In this document: piece after piece, positions 8,026 through 16,866 of the stretch
Numbering within the stretch: the stretch's first letter is position 1
Layout: every line of letters starts with the position of its first letter
Source: Candidatus Omnitrophota bacterium
Lineage (GTDB): Bacteria > Omnitrophota > Gorgyraeia > JABMRG01
NCBI GenBank assembly: GCA_013202525.1
Contig: JABMQS010000025.1
Span: forward strand, 1-44,341
DNA: 44,341 nt
Direction of reading: 5' to 3'
Position numbers and translations under genes: made by a program
The notes under the pieces: generated by a model
What the model saw: only the letters and a program-made list of their open reading frames with translations
The model's database searches: none
Told to the model about the DNA's origin: nothing

Positions 8026-8063
8026 AGTTCGGAGTAGTACTTTTTTATTCATGACTCTGAACT
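8026..8063. repeat. Inverted repeat in rpsD-rpoA gap
   Basis: AGTTCGGAGT (8026-8035) pairs with ACTCTGAACT (8054-8063) at nine Watson-Crick positions plus one G.T. The loop holds a T-run (8041-8046). The T-run is inside the loop, so this is not a canonical terminator, and rpoA has its own good ribosome binding site just downstream (AAGGAG, 8070-8075). Confidence 0.5.
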
Positions 8064-8083
8064 AAATATAAGGAGAGTGGGGA

Positions 8084-9052
8084 ATGGGTATAGCTTGGAG
8101 AAATTTTCAAATGCCGAAGGTTTTGAAGTCTGAAGACGATACCCTTACGGACACCTACGGAGAATTTATTGCTGAGCCCTTTGAGCGGGGCTACGGCAGA
8201 ACCCTCGGTAATGCCTTAAGGCGTGTTTTGCTCTCTTCTGTTGAGGGCACTGCCGTCAGCAGTGTGAAGATAGAAGGCGTTGAGCATGAGTTTTCCTCAG
8301 TACCGGGTGTGGTGGAGGATGTTACACAGATCGTATTGAATATAAAAAAGCTGGTTTTGAGAAGCCATACCGCTGCCCCAAAACCCATATTCATCAAGGT
8401 CCACCGCAAGGGTGAAGTCACTGCCAAGGATATAATTACCGACGAGACACTGGATGTCGTAAACCCGGATCTGCACATAGCGACACTTAGCAAGAATGCA
8501 AAGTTAAATATCGAGATGGAGGTTGGCCGCGGAAGAGGGTATGTCCCCGCGGAAAGAAACAAGAAAGAAAACCAGCCGATAGGTGTAATCCCGATAGATT
8601 CCATGTTTAGCCCGGTAACAAAGACCAATTTCACCGTCGAGGATACGCGCGTAGGGCAGATAACCGATTATGACAAGCTTACTGTCCAGATAACCACTAA
8701 CAGTGCGGTTACGCCAAAAGAGGCGCTTCTTTACGCCTCCAATGTCTTACAGCGCCACCTGGATATATTTGTCAACTTTGGAAAACTTCCCGAAGATCTG
8801 GAGATAATGGAAGAACCCGAAGAGGATACCGAGCTTCTTGAGAAGGTGAAGATGCCGGTTTCAGAGCTTGAGCTTTCGGTAAGAAGTGCAAACTGCCTTG
8901 AGAAGGCCAAGATCAAGACACTGGGTGAGCTTATACAGAAGTCAGAGAGCGAGATGCTCAAGTACCGCAACTTTGGCAAAAAATCACTTACAGAGATCAT
9001 CGGCGTGCTTGAGGGCATGGGATTGTCTCTGGGCATAAAGATCAAGAAATAA
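8084..9052 (+). CDS. rpoA: DNA-directed RNA polymerase subunit alpha
   Basis: The 322-residue protein has the N-terminal assembly domain (residues ~1-235, with F-I-A-E-P-F-E-R-G-Y-G-R-T-L-G-N-A-L-R-R-V-L-L-S-S) and, after an acidic linker, the C-terminal domain (~255-318) with S-V-R-S-A-N-C-L and Y-R-N-F-G-K-K-S-L. The N-terminal domain dimerises and seats beta and beta'; the C-terminal domain contacts UP elements and activators. It lies between rpsD and rplQ as usual. Confidence 0.98.
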   Translation: MGIAWRNFQMPKVLKSEDDTLTDTYGEFIAEPFERGYGRTLGNALRRVLLSSVEGTAVSSVKIEGVEHEFSSVPGVVEDVTQIVLNIKKLVLRSHTAAPKPIFIKVHRKGEVTAKDIITDETLDVVNPDLHIATLSKNAKLNIEMEVGRGRGYVPAERNKKENQPIGVIPIDSMFSPVTKTNFTVEDTRVGQITDYDKLTVQITTNSAVTPKEALLYASNVLQRHLDIFVNFGKLPEDLEIMEEPEEDTELLEKVKMPVSELELSVRSANCLEKAKIKTLGELIQKSESEMLKYRNFGKKSLTEIIGVLEGMGLSLGIKIKK

Positions 9053-9067
9053 GGTATATTAATAAAA

Positions 9068-9712
9068 ATGAGACATAAAAATCGAAATAAAAGGTTTGGC
9101 AGGAACATGTCGCAGAGAAAACAGCTTATGCGTTCACTGGTCAGGGCGCTCTTTTCTGAATACAGGATCGAGACGACTGTTGAGAAGGCAAAGGAGGCCA
9201 GGAGAATGGCAGAGAGGCTTATTACTCTATGCAAAAGAGCCAGCATCTCTGATATAAGGGCAATAGATAGGGTTTTTCAGGACAGAGCCCTGACTAAGAA
9301 GCTTACGCAGGTAGTAGGGCCCTTATATAAGGCAAAGACAAGCGGCTATACAAGAATAATGCGCACCGGTTTTCGGAAGGGTGACGGAGCCTCCATGGCC
9401 ATTTTGGAGCTGATTGAGAAGCCGGTTGTCGAGAAGAAACCCAAGAGACCTAAGAAGGAAAAGCCCGCCGTCCCGGCAGAGAAAGAGGGCAGGCCTAAAG
9501 AGGAGCAGGCCCCTGTTAAAGAAGCGCCTGTTGCAGAGAAAGAGAGGCCTATCAAGAAAGCGCCGCCAGAAAAGGCTGTCTTGAGTCCAGAGCCCGAAAC
9601 CAAGCCAAAAGAGCCCAAGGAGGTCAAGCCCAGGGAAGAGAAGGCGCCTCCGGCTAAAAAAGGCATTTTCGGGAAATTCAAGAATCTCTTTAAGAAAGAT
9701 ACAGGCAAGTAA
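9068..9712 (+). CDS. rplQ: 50S ribosomal protein L17 with long C-terminal extension
   Basis: Residues 1-118 are a complete L17 (start M-R-H-K-N-R-N-K-R-F-G-R, then L-F-x-x-x-R-I-E-T-T-V-E-K-A-K-E and R-x-G-D-G-A-x-M-A-I-L-E-L). L17 binds 23S rRNA near the exit tunnel. Residues 119-214 are a Lys/Glu/Pro/Ala-rich, low-complexity tail ending in a short amphipathic segment (G-I-F-G-K-F-K-N-L-F-K-K). Extensions of this type occur in several phyla; their role is not settled. It closes the ribosomal block, 67 bp before the glycan cluster. Confidence 0.96.
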   Translation: MRHKNRNKRFGRNMSQRKQLMRSLVRALFSEYRIETTVEKAKEARRMAERLITLCKRASISDIRAIDRVFQDRALTKKLTQVVGPLYKAKTSGYTRIMRTGFRKGDGASMAILELIEKPVVEKKPKRPKKEKPAVPAEKEGRPKEEQAPVKEAPVAEKERPIKKAPPEKAVLSPEPETKPKEPKEVKPREEKAPPAKKGIFGKFKNLFKKDTGK

Positions 9713-9779
9713 GGCATAAGGTTAAACCCTATCGGGCACTTTCTGTCCTCAAAAACGACGCAGCCTAAAGACCAATAAT

Positions 9780-11093
9780 ATGCCTTCCAAAAATAACCTG
9801 TTGATTATAGGGGCAGGGCTCGCTGGTCTGAGCGCCGCCTATCACCTCAAAAAAGACTTCTCTTTGTTTGAAAAAGAACCGAAGGCCGGAGGCGTAGCCT
9901 CATCAGACAGAGTAGATGGTTTTGTATTTGATAAAACAGCCCACCTGTTACATTTTCAGACAAAATACGTCAAGGACCTGCTTTTTACTCTATCCAACGA
10001 TACTGCCCTGCTCAAGCACAGGCGCAGCTCCTGGGTCTTTTCTAAGGACACCTATACCAGGTATCCTTTTCAGATCAATACCTACAGGCTTCCACCTTCT
10101 ATAGTCAAAGACTGCCTTGTCAAGATGGCGCAGGCCCACAGTGCCTTGCCGCGCACAAAAGCTCCGCAAAATTTTAAGGATTGGATATTGGATAATTTTG
10201 GTGAGGGCGTGGCAAGGCATTTTATGTTTCCATACAACAGAAAGCTTTGGAAGACCCCTTTAGAAGATATGTCTACCGACTGGGTGGAGAGGTTTATACC
10301 TAAGGCCAGTTTTGACTCTGCTGTAAAAGGGGCGATTACAGATTTTTCGAGGAACTACGGTTACAATAAGAACTTCTATTATCCGGAGAGAGGGGGTATA
10401 CAGGTTATACCAGAGCTGCTGCTCGCCAGGATAAGGCCCAGGTCGTATTTTAACAGGGAACTTATTTCTGTAGACTTGAGAGCAAGAACAGCGACCTTTA
10501 AAGACGGAAAGAGCCGCAGGTTTAACAGGATGATCTCCTGCCTGCCGCTTCCCGAATTGTGCGCAAGGATAAAGAGTTTCCCCGCGCCCTTAAAGCGAAA
10601 CCTGAAACAGCTAAGGCATGTCTCCGTAGTAAACCTCAACCTTGGCATAGACAGAGATATGATATCAGATAAGCACTGGATATATTTTCCCGAGTCAAGA
10701 TATGTTTTTTATAGGGCAGGTTTTTCTTCGAATTTCTCAAAGGAGTTGGCGCCTCAGGGGAAGAGCTCCCTCTACGCGGAAGTCTCCTATACAAAGAAGA
10801 GGCCTCTGCCGTGCAGCAGAGGCATGTTAAAACATCGGATTATCGAGGATCTGCGAAAGGCCGGGATACTTAGAAGAGATGATAAGGTTATCGCAGAGAA
10901 GCTTTATGATGTAAGGTATGGCTATCCGGTGCATGACGCCAATCGTTTGGAAGCAGTGGATGGTCTCAAAAAGTTCCTAACGCGGCAGGGCATTCATTCC
11001 ATCGGCAGGTATGGCAGTTGGAGGTATATGACGATGGAGGATTGTATATTGCAGGGCAAAGAGACAGCAGACCTTATTAACACATCTACATGA
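9780..11093 (+). CDS. FAD-dependent oxidoreductase, UGM / protoporphyrinogen-oxidase-like
   Basis: The N-terminus has the dinucleotide motif G-A-G-L-A-G-L (11-17) followed by E-K-E-P-K-A-G-G, as in flavin amine oxidases, protoporphyrinogen oxidase and UDP-galactopyranose mutase (UGM). The C-terminus (G-R-Y-G-S-W-R-Y-M-T-M-E-D) resembles the FAD-contacting end of the UGM-like group. At 437 residues it fits either. No transmembrane segment is evident. Placed next to glycosyltransferases, a sugar-nucleotide or glycolipid substrate is more likely than heme synthesis, but the substrate is inference. The 67-bp gap after rplQ shows no clear promoter or terminator. Confidence 0.75.
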   Translation: MPSKNNLLIIGAGLAGLSAAYHLKKDFSLFEKEPKAGGVASSDRVDGFVFDKTAHLLHFQTKYVKDLLFTLSNDTALLKHRRSSWVFSKDTYTRYPFQINTYRLPPSIVKDCLVKMAQAHSALPRTKAPQNFKDWILDNFGEGVARHFMFPYNRKLWKTPLEDMSTDWVERFIPKASFDSAVKGAITDFSRNYGYNKNFYYPERGGIQVIPELLLARIRPRSYFNRELISVDLRARTATFKDGKSRRFNRMISCLPLPELCARIKSFPAPLKRNLKQLRHVSVVNLNLGIDRDMISDKHWIYFPESRYVFYRAGFSSNFSKELAPQGKSSLYAEVSYTKKRPLPCSRGMLKHRIIEDLRKAGILRRDDKVIAEKLYDVRYGYPVHDANRLEAVDGLKKFLTRQGIHSIGRYGSWRYMTMEDCILQGKETADLINTST

Positions 11094-11109
11094 CAGGCTC
11101 TTAAAGGCA

Positions 11110-12276
11110 ATGCCAAAGAAAAAGATCGCCCACATCATAACCCAGCTTGAATTGGGTGGAGCGCAGAAGACGACCCTGCTGATTCTGAAGTATTTGAATA
11201 CCGATAAGTACGAGCCTCACCTCATCACCTCGACAGACGGGCCCCTGGCCGATTATGCCTATTCCCTGCCTCAGCTAAAGATATTCAATGTCTCAAGCCT
11301 TACCAGCAGGATAAATCCCTTCAGGGATATCATTTCCTTTTTTAAGATACTTAGATACCTCAAGAGGGAGAAGATCTCCATAGTTCATACTCATAGCACA
11401 AAGGCAGGTATTATAGGCCGCTGGGCGGGGACCCTCGCAGGCTGCCAGTCGATATTTCATACAGTGCACGGCTGGCCTTTTTATATAGAGGCAAACGGTT
11501 TTTTCAGGTCAATACTTCTTTTTTTTGAAAGGGCTACCTCGTCGATAACAGAGCGCATAGTCGTCGTCTCCAATGCCGATCTTCAGGCGGGCTTAAAAAG
11601 AGTTTGTAAAGACAGGAGCAAATATGTTAAAATATACTACGGTATTGAAAGCCAACTGTTCCGCGGTAAGAGCGGTACCGATCCACAGCAGAGAACTCCG
11701 CTATTTAAAAGTCTAAATATTGATCAGGGCAGATGTGTTGTCGGTTCGATTGCCTGTTTTAAGCCTCAGAAGGCACCGCAGGATCTTATAAAGACCGCAA
11801 GTTTAGTCATCGATAGAGACAAGGATACCCAGTTTCTTCTCATAGGTGATGGGGCTTTGAGGCAGGGTTATGAAGATATCTCACTGAGCCTTGGTCTTAA
11901 GCCGCAGATGAAGTTTTTGGGCTGGCGGCATGACGTTAATGCCCTGCTATCGGTCATAGATATTCTTGTATTGACCTCACATTGGGAGGGCATGCCAGTG
12001 GTGCTTCTTGAGGCCATGGCCTCCGGAGTGCCTGTGGTCGCAACGGATGTGGGTGGGGTATCTGAGATAGTAAAACACGGCCTGAATGGTTTCTTAGAGA
12101 AAAAGGGCGCCTGCGAAGACCTCGCGGGAGATATATTGACGCTCATTAAGTCTCCTGGCAAGAGAAGGGAATTCTCCGATAATGCAAGAAGGAGTTTTCT
12201 GGAGACCTTTGATATAACTTGTATGATGGATGGGATCCACCGGCTTTATGAGGCCCGCTCAGAACAGTTTTCATAA
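11110..12276 (+). CDS. GT4-family (GT-B) glycosyltransferase
   Basis: The protein (388 residues) begins I-A-H-I-I-T-Q-L-E-L-G-G-A-Q-K-T, the acceptor-side glycine loop of family 4 enzymes, and contains V-H-T-H-S-T-K-A-G-I-I-G-R. The C-terminal donor domain holds E-G-M-P-V-V-L-L-E-A-M-A-S-G-V-P-V-V-A, the E-x7-E motif that binds the nucleotide sugar. It should add a sugar to a lipid-linked acceptor at the inner face of the cytoplasmic membrane, with retention of configuration. It starts 16 nt after the oxidoreductase and precedes the WecA-like gene. Confidence 0.88.
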   Translation: MPKKKIAHIITQLELGGAQKTTLLILKYLNTDKYEPHLITSTDGPLADYAYSLPQLKIFNVSSLTSRINPFRDIISFFKILRYLKREKISIVHTHSTKAGIIGRWAGTLAGCQSIFHTVHGWPFYIEANGFFRSILLFFERATSSITERIVVVSNADLQAGLKRVCKDRSKYVKIYYGIESQLFRGKSGTDPQQRTPLFKSLNIDQGRCVVGSIACFKPQKAPQDLIKTASLVIDRDKDTQFLLIGDGALRQGYEDISLSLGLKPQMKFLGWRHDVNALLSVIDILVLTSHWEGMPVVLLEAMASGVPVVATDVGGVSEIVKHGLNGFLEKKGACEDLAGDILTLIKSPGKRREFSDNARRSFLETFDITCMMDGIHRLYEARSEQFS

Positions 12277-12311
12277 TATGCCCCTTCAGTAAAATGAAAG
12301 GAGTTTCTGGA

Positions 12312-13304
12312 ATGCGCTTTCTGTTCATTTCATTCTTTGTGTGTTTGTTATCGGCTGCTGTGCTGAAAAAGCTTCTGCCTAAGAACGCTCTTTCTACTGT
12401 CAAAGAAAAGCCTATGCTGCTGGGTTTATCGGTATATTTCTCGGTTCTTGCAACAACAGCCCTGGTCCTTAACAGTTATGGGCTTTTTTCACTTTTTATC
12501 ACCAAGCTTTTAGTAGGCTCATTGCTGATATTGACTCTCGGTATAGTCGATGATATCTGGAAGCTCTCCATAGGGCTGAAGCTCCTGGGGCAGTTGATCA
12601 TCGCCTCGTTTATAGTCTTTTTGGGAGTGAGGACAACCATATATTACCTGCCGGTATGGGCCAATATCCTTTTATCCGTAATCTGGATAGTCGCGCTTCT
12701 CAACGCCTTTAATCTTCTGGACATAAAGGACGGGCTCTGCACAGGTATCAGCTTTATCATATCGATATTCTTTCTGCTTGTAAGTATGGCTACTAACGCG
12801 GAGGTTACTACGGTATTCTTTTGGATTATGTGCGGCGCCACCCTGGCAACCCTGGTCTATAATTTTCCGCCGGCAAAACTCTATCTTGGTGATTCAGGAA
12901 GTATGCTCTTGGGCTTTATTTTCGCCTGTTGCGCACTGGATATGAGCTATGCGCCGAATTTCAGGCAGGAGTTTGCTTTATTTACGCCACTCCTGCTTCT
13001 TGGTCTACCGCTTTGCGATATGTCCTTTGCCATGGCCATGAGATGGAAGAGGGGTATACCGATTGTCCACAAAAGTAATGATCACTTAGTTCTCATGATG
13101 AAGGATAGAGGTTTTGGGAACAAGAGAATCCTTGTGGTCATGTATGCCATATGCATAGCCTTTGGCATATGCGCGTTGCTTTTGCAGATCCTTGCCCCTT
13201 TATTAAAGATATGGCTTTTAGGTGCCATATTGTTATGCCTGTTATTAGTAGCTGTTTTCATTGGATCTGCAGAACCTAAGAAGTTGCAATCAAAGTCCAG
13301 ATGA
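12312..13304 (+). CDS. WecA/TagO-type polyprenyl-phosphate sugar-phosphate transferase
   Basis: This polytopic membrane protein has the family motifs V-D-D-I-W-K-L (cytoplasmic Mg2+ site), N-A-F-N-L-L-D-I-K-D-G-L, Y-L-G-D-S-G-S-M-L-L-G and a late histidine motif (H-K-S-N-D-H-L). About ten membrane spans are expected. Relatives transfer a HexNAc-1-phosphate from a UDP-sugar to undecaprenyl phosphate, the priming step of glycan assembly. An in-frame ATG at 12294 is possible, but AAAGGAG at 12297-12303 places the start at ATG 12312. The usual D-G-x-D-G-L is I-K-D-G-L here. The gene ends in a terminator hairpin. Confidence 0.87.
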   Translation: MRFLFISFFVCLLSAAVLKKLLPKNALSTVKEKPMLLGLSVYFSVLATTALVLNSYGLFSLFITKLLVGSLLILTLGIVDDIWKLSIGLKLLGQLIIASFIVFLGVRTTIYYLPVWANILLSVIWIVALLNAFNLLDIKDGLCTGISFIISIFFLLVSMATNAEVTTVFFWIMCGATLATLVYNFPPAKLYLGDSGSMLLGFIFACCALDMSYAPNFRQEFALFTPLLLLGLPLCDMSFAMAMRWKRGIPIVHKSNDHLVLMMKDRGFGNKRILVVMYAICIAFGICALLLQILAPLLKIWLLGAILLCLLLVAVFIGSAEPKKLQSKSR

Positions 13305-13327
13305 CCTAGAGCCCGGTCATTTTTTTA
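13301..13327 (+). terminator. Intrinsic terminator after the WecA-like gene
   Basis: ATGACC (13301-13306) pairs perfectly with GGTCAT (13315-13320) around an 8-nt loop, followed at once by TTTTTTATTT. The stem overlaps the stop codon (13302-13304). A 6-bp stem is short, so it may be leaky. It would split the cluster into an upstream unit (oxidoreductase, GT4, WecA-like) and a downstream unit beginning with the ABC exporter. Confidence 0.7.
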
Positions 13328-13358
13328 TTTAACCGCAAAAATACTATATATTATAAAT

Positions 13359-14138
13359 ATGTTAAGTATAAAAATAAGTAATATATATGCTTATAGGCAT
13401 ACAATATGGGATACTGCCATAAAACAGCTCAATTCAAGATATGCAGGCTCTATCATGGGCATCTGGCTTGCGATAGTAAATCCGCTGCTGATAATGCTGG
13501 CAGTAACATTTGTCTTTCAGGTCATATTCAAGGTAGCAATACAGAGGTTTTTTCTTTTTGCGCTTGCCGGTATCTTTCCGTGGCTTTTTTTCTCAAATGC
13601 CCTCTTTGAAGGGGCATTTTCTATACTAGGTCAGCGCAGCGTTCTTCATCAGTTCAGCATACCCCGTGAGATCATACCGCTGAGTTCGGTATTGTCTAAT
13701 TTCCTGAATTTTCTTATAGGATGGTGTATTGTTCTTCCCCTATTCATCATCTTTAACCCGGGCCTGATATTACTGATACCGCTGCTGGTTATTGTGCTTC
13801 TGCTAAATCTTATATTCACTATCGGCCTGGTCCTTAGCCTCTCTGTGCTGAATGTATTCTTTCGGGATATCGGCCACATAATGGGGGTCTTGTTGATGTT
13901 TTGGTTCTGGATTACACCCGTTTTCTATACCGTAGATATGGTACCTGCAGGATTTCGCTGGATCTCCTACCTGAACCCCATGACCCCGTATATAACCTAC
14001 TATCGGGAGGTTCTCTTTAATGCGGCAATTCCGAGTTTGCCCGTATTCCTTGGCGTATTTCTCTGGGCATTGGTGAGCCTTATATCTGGCATACTGATCT
14101 TTTGGCGGCTTGAACCAACACTATTAAAGCGGATGTGA
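13359..14138 (+). CDS. ABC-2 type polysaccharide exporter permease (Wzm-like)
   Basis: The 259-residue protein has six predicted membrane spans and the N-terminal signature of glycan ABC-2 permeases: an amphipathic segment with Q-L-N-S-R-Y-A-G-S-I-M-G-I-W-L-A-I-V-N-P before the first span. Near the C-terminus, L-N-P-M-T-P-Y-I-T-Y-Y-R is also typical. Wzm-type dimers pass undecaprenyl-linked glycans across the inner membrane. No Shine-Dalgarno is visible; the ATG follows an AT-rich stretch. The ATPase gene starts 1 nt after its stop. Confidence 0.93.
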   Translation: MLSIKISNIYAYRHTIWDTAIKQLNSRYAGSIMGIWLAIVNPLLIMLAVTFVFQVIFKVAIQRFFLFALAGIFPWLFFSNALFEGAFSILGQRSVLHQFSIPREIIPLSSVLSNFLNFLIGWCIVLPLFIIFNPGLILLIPLLVIVLLLNLIFTIGLVLSLSVLNVFFRDIGHIMGVLLMFWFWITPVFYTVDMVPAGFRWISYLNPMTPYITYYREVLFNAAIPSLPVFLGVFLWALVSLISGILIFWRLEPTLLKRM

Positions 14139-14139
14139 G

Positions 14140-16866
14140 ATGGATTTTATTGAATTAAAGAATGTATGGGAGATGTACCGCATTAAATTCATTACCGACG
14201 GCAAGGTTTCGTGGGACAACTTCTGGGCCTTGAAGGATGTGAGCTTTAAGGTCAAGAAAGGGGAGGCCATCGGCATTATAGGTGAAAACGGCGCAGGCAA
14301 GTCCACTATCTTGAAGTTGATTGCGGGCATGATAAGGCCGGATCGCGGGGAATTGAACCTGCGCGCCAAGGTCTCGGGTTTATTGGAATTAGGCGCGGGT
14401 TTTCAGCCTGAACTTACCGGAAGAGAGAACATATATTTAAGTGGAAGCCTTTTTGGCCTGACGCAGGCCCAGATCGACAAAAAATACGATGAGATCGAGA
14501 AGTTTGCGTCGCTTGGCAAATTCATAAATGCCCCTGTGAAGTGTTACTCTCAGGGCATGTTTGTCCGCCTTGCGTTCTCTATTGCGATACACATGGATCC
14601 AGACGTGCTTTTGATAGATGATATATTGATGGTAGGGGATGAGTACTATCAGGGAAGGTGTATAAAGAAGATCTTCCAGCTGAAAGAGCAGGGCAAGACG
14701 ATCGTGTTTGTGACACATGATATGAATATGCTCAGGCGCCTTTGCAAAAGGACCATAATGCTTAAAGAGGGCAGGATCGTCAAAGACGGCTTAACCGAGG
14801 ATGTTATCCCGCTGTATTCGCAGATGGTCGGTGCCAAAGAAGGCGTGGGCAGTCTTATGAAAGGGGATCTGACCGCTGTGTTTAATAACGGCAGGCTATT
14901 TCTTAATTGGAAGGATGTGCTTCTTACTCCCCATTCAGGGGTTCATACAAGCTTTCGCATAGGAGAGAGATGGCGCGATTCTTCACAGGCATACTGGGAG
15001 GTTGAGAAAGAATCCGATGAGAGCCTGACCGCCACAGGTACATTTTATCAGTTGGGCTTGACGCAGACCTGGAGGCTCCAGATCACCAAGGACGGCAAGA
15101 TCAGATGCGATATCGAGATAGATTCAAAGGACCCCATAGAGATCGAAGAGCGATGCACCAGCATCATGCTGACCGATGCATACACAGAGTGGTTTACACC
15201 TATGGAGAAGGGAAGTTTTCCTCAAATATGCGAAGATGCAAATAGTTGGCAGCAAATGATCGAGGCAAATATCTTCAGAAGGTGCATTGGTGTAAGATCC
15301 CCCGGGACTTCCGGCAAGAAGATGCCGTCTCTGCTTTTTGAACAGCCTGAGCGCCCCCCATCCGGCTATTCGCAGATACTTAACACAGACTATTATACCA
15401 ATTCCCGTGTATTGCAATATAAGAGTTTGGGAGCAGGTAATTATTCAGTAAGCCACGGTGGCCACCTACTTTATTTTTCCGGTGAGATCTCTTTTGATAC
15501 CCCTGATCTGGATAAGTATCTGAAGAGCCTGGAGGACGAGACCAGCCTTTCGTGTGGGAGCTTAAGGTTGATCTTAAGGGAAGGGCGCATGGCACTCTCA
15601 TGGGGCGGGACTGATCTGACAAAGGACCAGCATATGAGCACCTCGGTCTGTATAAATGGTAACTGGTACCACTCTTCATCAGCGCGCTGGAATATCAAAA
15701 AACTGAGTGAGGATCTTCTCGTGGCAGAAGGTTTTTGGCATGAGTTGTCCGTGGTCCAGATATGGACCGTAGAGCTTACTGGAAAGGATTCGTTTATCTG
15801 GAAGATAGGCATGCGTGTTGACAAAGATATCCATATTCAGCAGCAGCATATGGAGCTTATGTTTACGCCGTCATACGACCGATGGTTCAGCGACTATGAT
15901 ACAGGTGGATTTCCGTTGCAGTTTCTTGAGCTGGAGCAGGATTCTGTGCAAAGGTGTATCCCCGATGGCATAGTGGGGTTGCAGGGTAAGGAAGAGCGAT
16001 ATCCTGCATTAAATGTCGGATTTTCTGATAAGATAGGCAATTTTGCCAAGGTCTTTAATTCTGATTTTTATAGCAAGGCCAGGGTGGTAAGAATAGACAA
16101 GGTTGAGAAAGAGGCAGATGCCACGCTTTCGCCGGGTAAATATAGATGCTTTGAGACAGAGGTTTCCATAGGTAAGGCAAGGCCCGTTGATATAGGATCT
16201 CAGGCGAATATACTTGAGGCTGATGGGATAAAGTTTGCCTTTGATGCAGGCAGCGGCCGAATATACTGGAAAGGAGAAGAGCAGACCAAAAGGCTGGGCC
16301 TCTATTCTTCGTTGCGCTCCGGAGGGCGCTGGCATACCTCTGCATCATCTGCGATATGGAAGCTTGAGAACAAAGACGCCTCAGCTATTAGTGCAATAGG
16401 AAGATGGCGCTATCTGCCCCTGACCCAATACTGGCAGATAAGATTATTGCCGGAAGGTTCTATCGGATTCAAGGTCGACATGCAGGTGGATGATGAGATA
16501 GAGATAGACCGGCTTCAGATGAGCCTTATGCTTTCAGAGAGATATTTGCAATGGTTTAGAGGCAAGGATGATAAGGGGGAATTTCCTCCATTTAGGGGTG
16601 ATGTAGATGATGATTGGGACTGCATATGGTCAGGCAGGGATAAGGTTTGTATAGGTGTTACAGGGGGTGACGGGGATGGCCACCTGCCGCAGGTTTTATT
16701 CAATCCTGAAGGCCTTGATGAAGACTGGAGCCTTACCATTGTGAATTCGGACATCTATCACAGGGGCAGGGTATTGCAATTGTGCAATACCAAAAAGGCC
16801 TTACTCAAACCAGGCCAATACGCCTATGCTCAAGGCAAGATAACCGTAGGTAATCTTTTATGGTAG
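14140..16866 (+). CDS. Polysaccharide ABC exporter ATPase (Wzt-like) with three tandem C-terminal domains
   Basis: Residues 1-235 form a standard glycan-exporter ATPase: Walker A G-E-N-G-A-G-K-S-T (48-56), signature Y-S-Q-G-M (136-140), Walker B L-L-I-D-D (157-161), switch H193. The rest (243-904) is three copies of one ~225-residue domain. Anchor positions repeat in order: G-x-W/R-W-x-S-S-x-A-x-W (275-286, 506-517, 728-740); L-T-Q-x-W (307, 538, 761); Y-x-x-W-F (348, 579, 802); N-x-D-x-Y-x-x-x-R-V (415, 640, 869); P-G-x-Y (664, 890; G-N-Y at 433). Known Wzt proteins have one C-terminal beta-sandwich of ~150 residues that reads the glycan terminus; three larger copies are unusual. Glycan binding is inference. 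Confidence 0.92.
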   Translation: MDFIELKNVWEMYRIKFITDGKVSWDNFWALKDVSFKVKKGEAIGIIGENGAGKSTILKLIAGMIRPDRGELNLRAKVSGLLELGAGFQPELTGRENIYLSGSLFGLTQAQIDKKYDEIEKFASLGKFINAPVKCYSQGMFVRLAFSIAIHMDPDVLLIDDILMVGDEYYQGRCIKKIFQLKEQGKTIVFVTHDMNMLRRLCKRTIMLKEGRIVKDGLTEDVIPLYSQMVGAKEGVGSLMKGDLTAVFNNGRLFLNWKDVLLTPHSGVHTSFRIGERWRDSSQAYWEVEKESDESLTATGTFYQLGLTQTWRLQITKDGKIRCDIEIDSKDPIEIEERCTSIMLTDAYTEWFTPMEKGSFPQICEDANSWQQMIEANIFRRCIGVRSPGTSGKKMPSLLFEQPERPPSGYSQILNTDYYTNSRVLQYKSLGAGNYSVSHGGHLLYFSGEISFDTPDLDKYLKSLEDETSLSCGSLRLILREGRMALSWGGTDLTKDQHMSTSVCINGNWYHSSSARWNIKKLSEDLLVAEGFWHELSVVQIWTVELTGKDSFIWKIGMRVDKDIHIQQQHMELMFTPSYDRWFSDYDTGGFPLQFLELEQDSVQRCIPDGIVGLQGKEERYPALNVGFSDKIGNFAKVFNSDFYSKARVVRIDKVEKEADATLSPGKYRCFETEVSIGKARPVDIGSQANILEADGIKFAFDAGSGRIYWKGEEQTKRLGLYSSLRSGGRWHTSASSAIWKLENKDASAISAIGRWRYLPLTQYWQIRLLPEGSIGFKVDMQVDDEIEIDRLQMSLMLSERYLQWFRGKDDKGEFPPFRGDVDDDWDCIWSGRDKVCIGVTGGDGDGHLPQVLFNPEGLDEDWSLTIVNSDIYHRGRVLQLCNTKKALLKPGQYAYAQGKITVGNLLW

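Noticed and set aside
13328-13357. Promoter TTTAAC - 18 nt - TATAAA before the Wzm-like gene
   Set aside because: The boxes are weak and the start site would fall at or after the ATG; the AT-rich stretch is not enough evidence, although a promoter after the terminator is expected.
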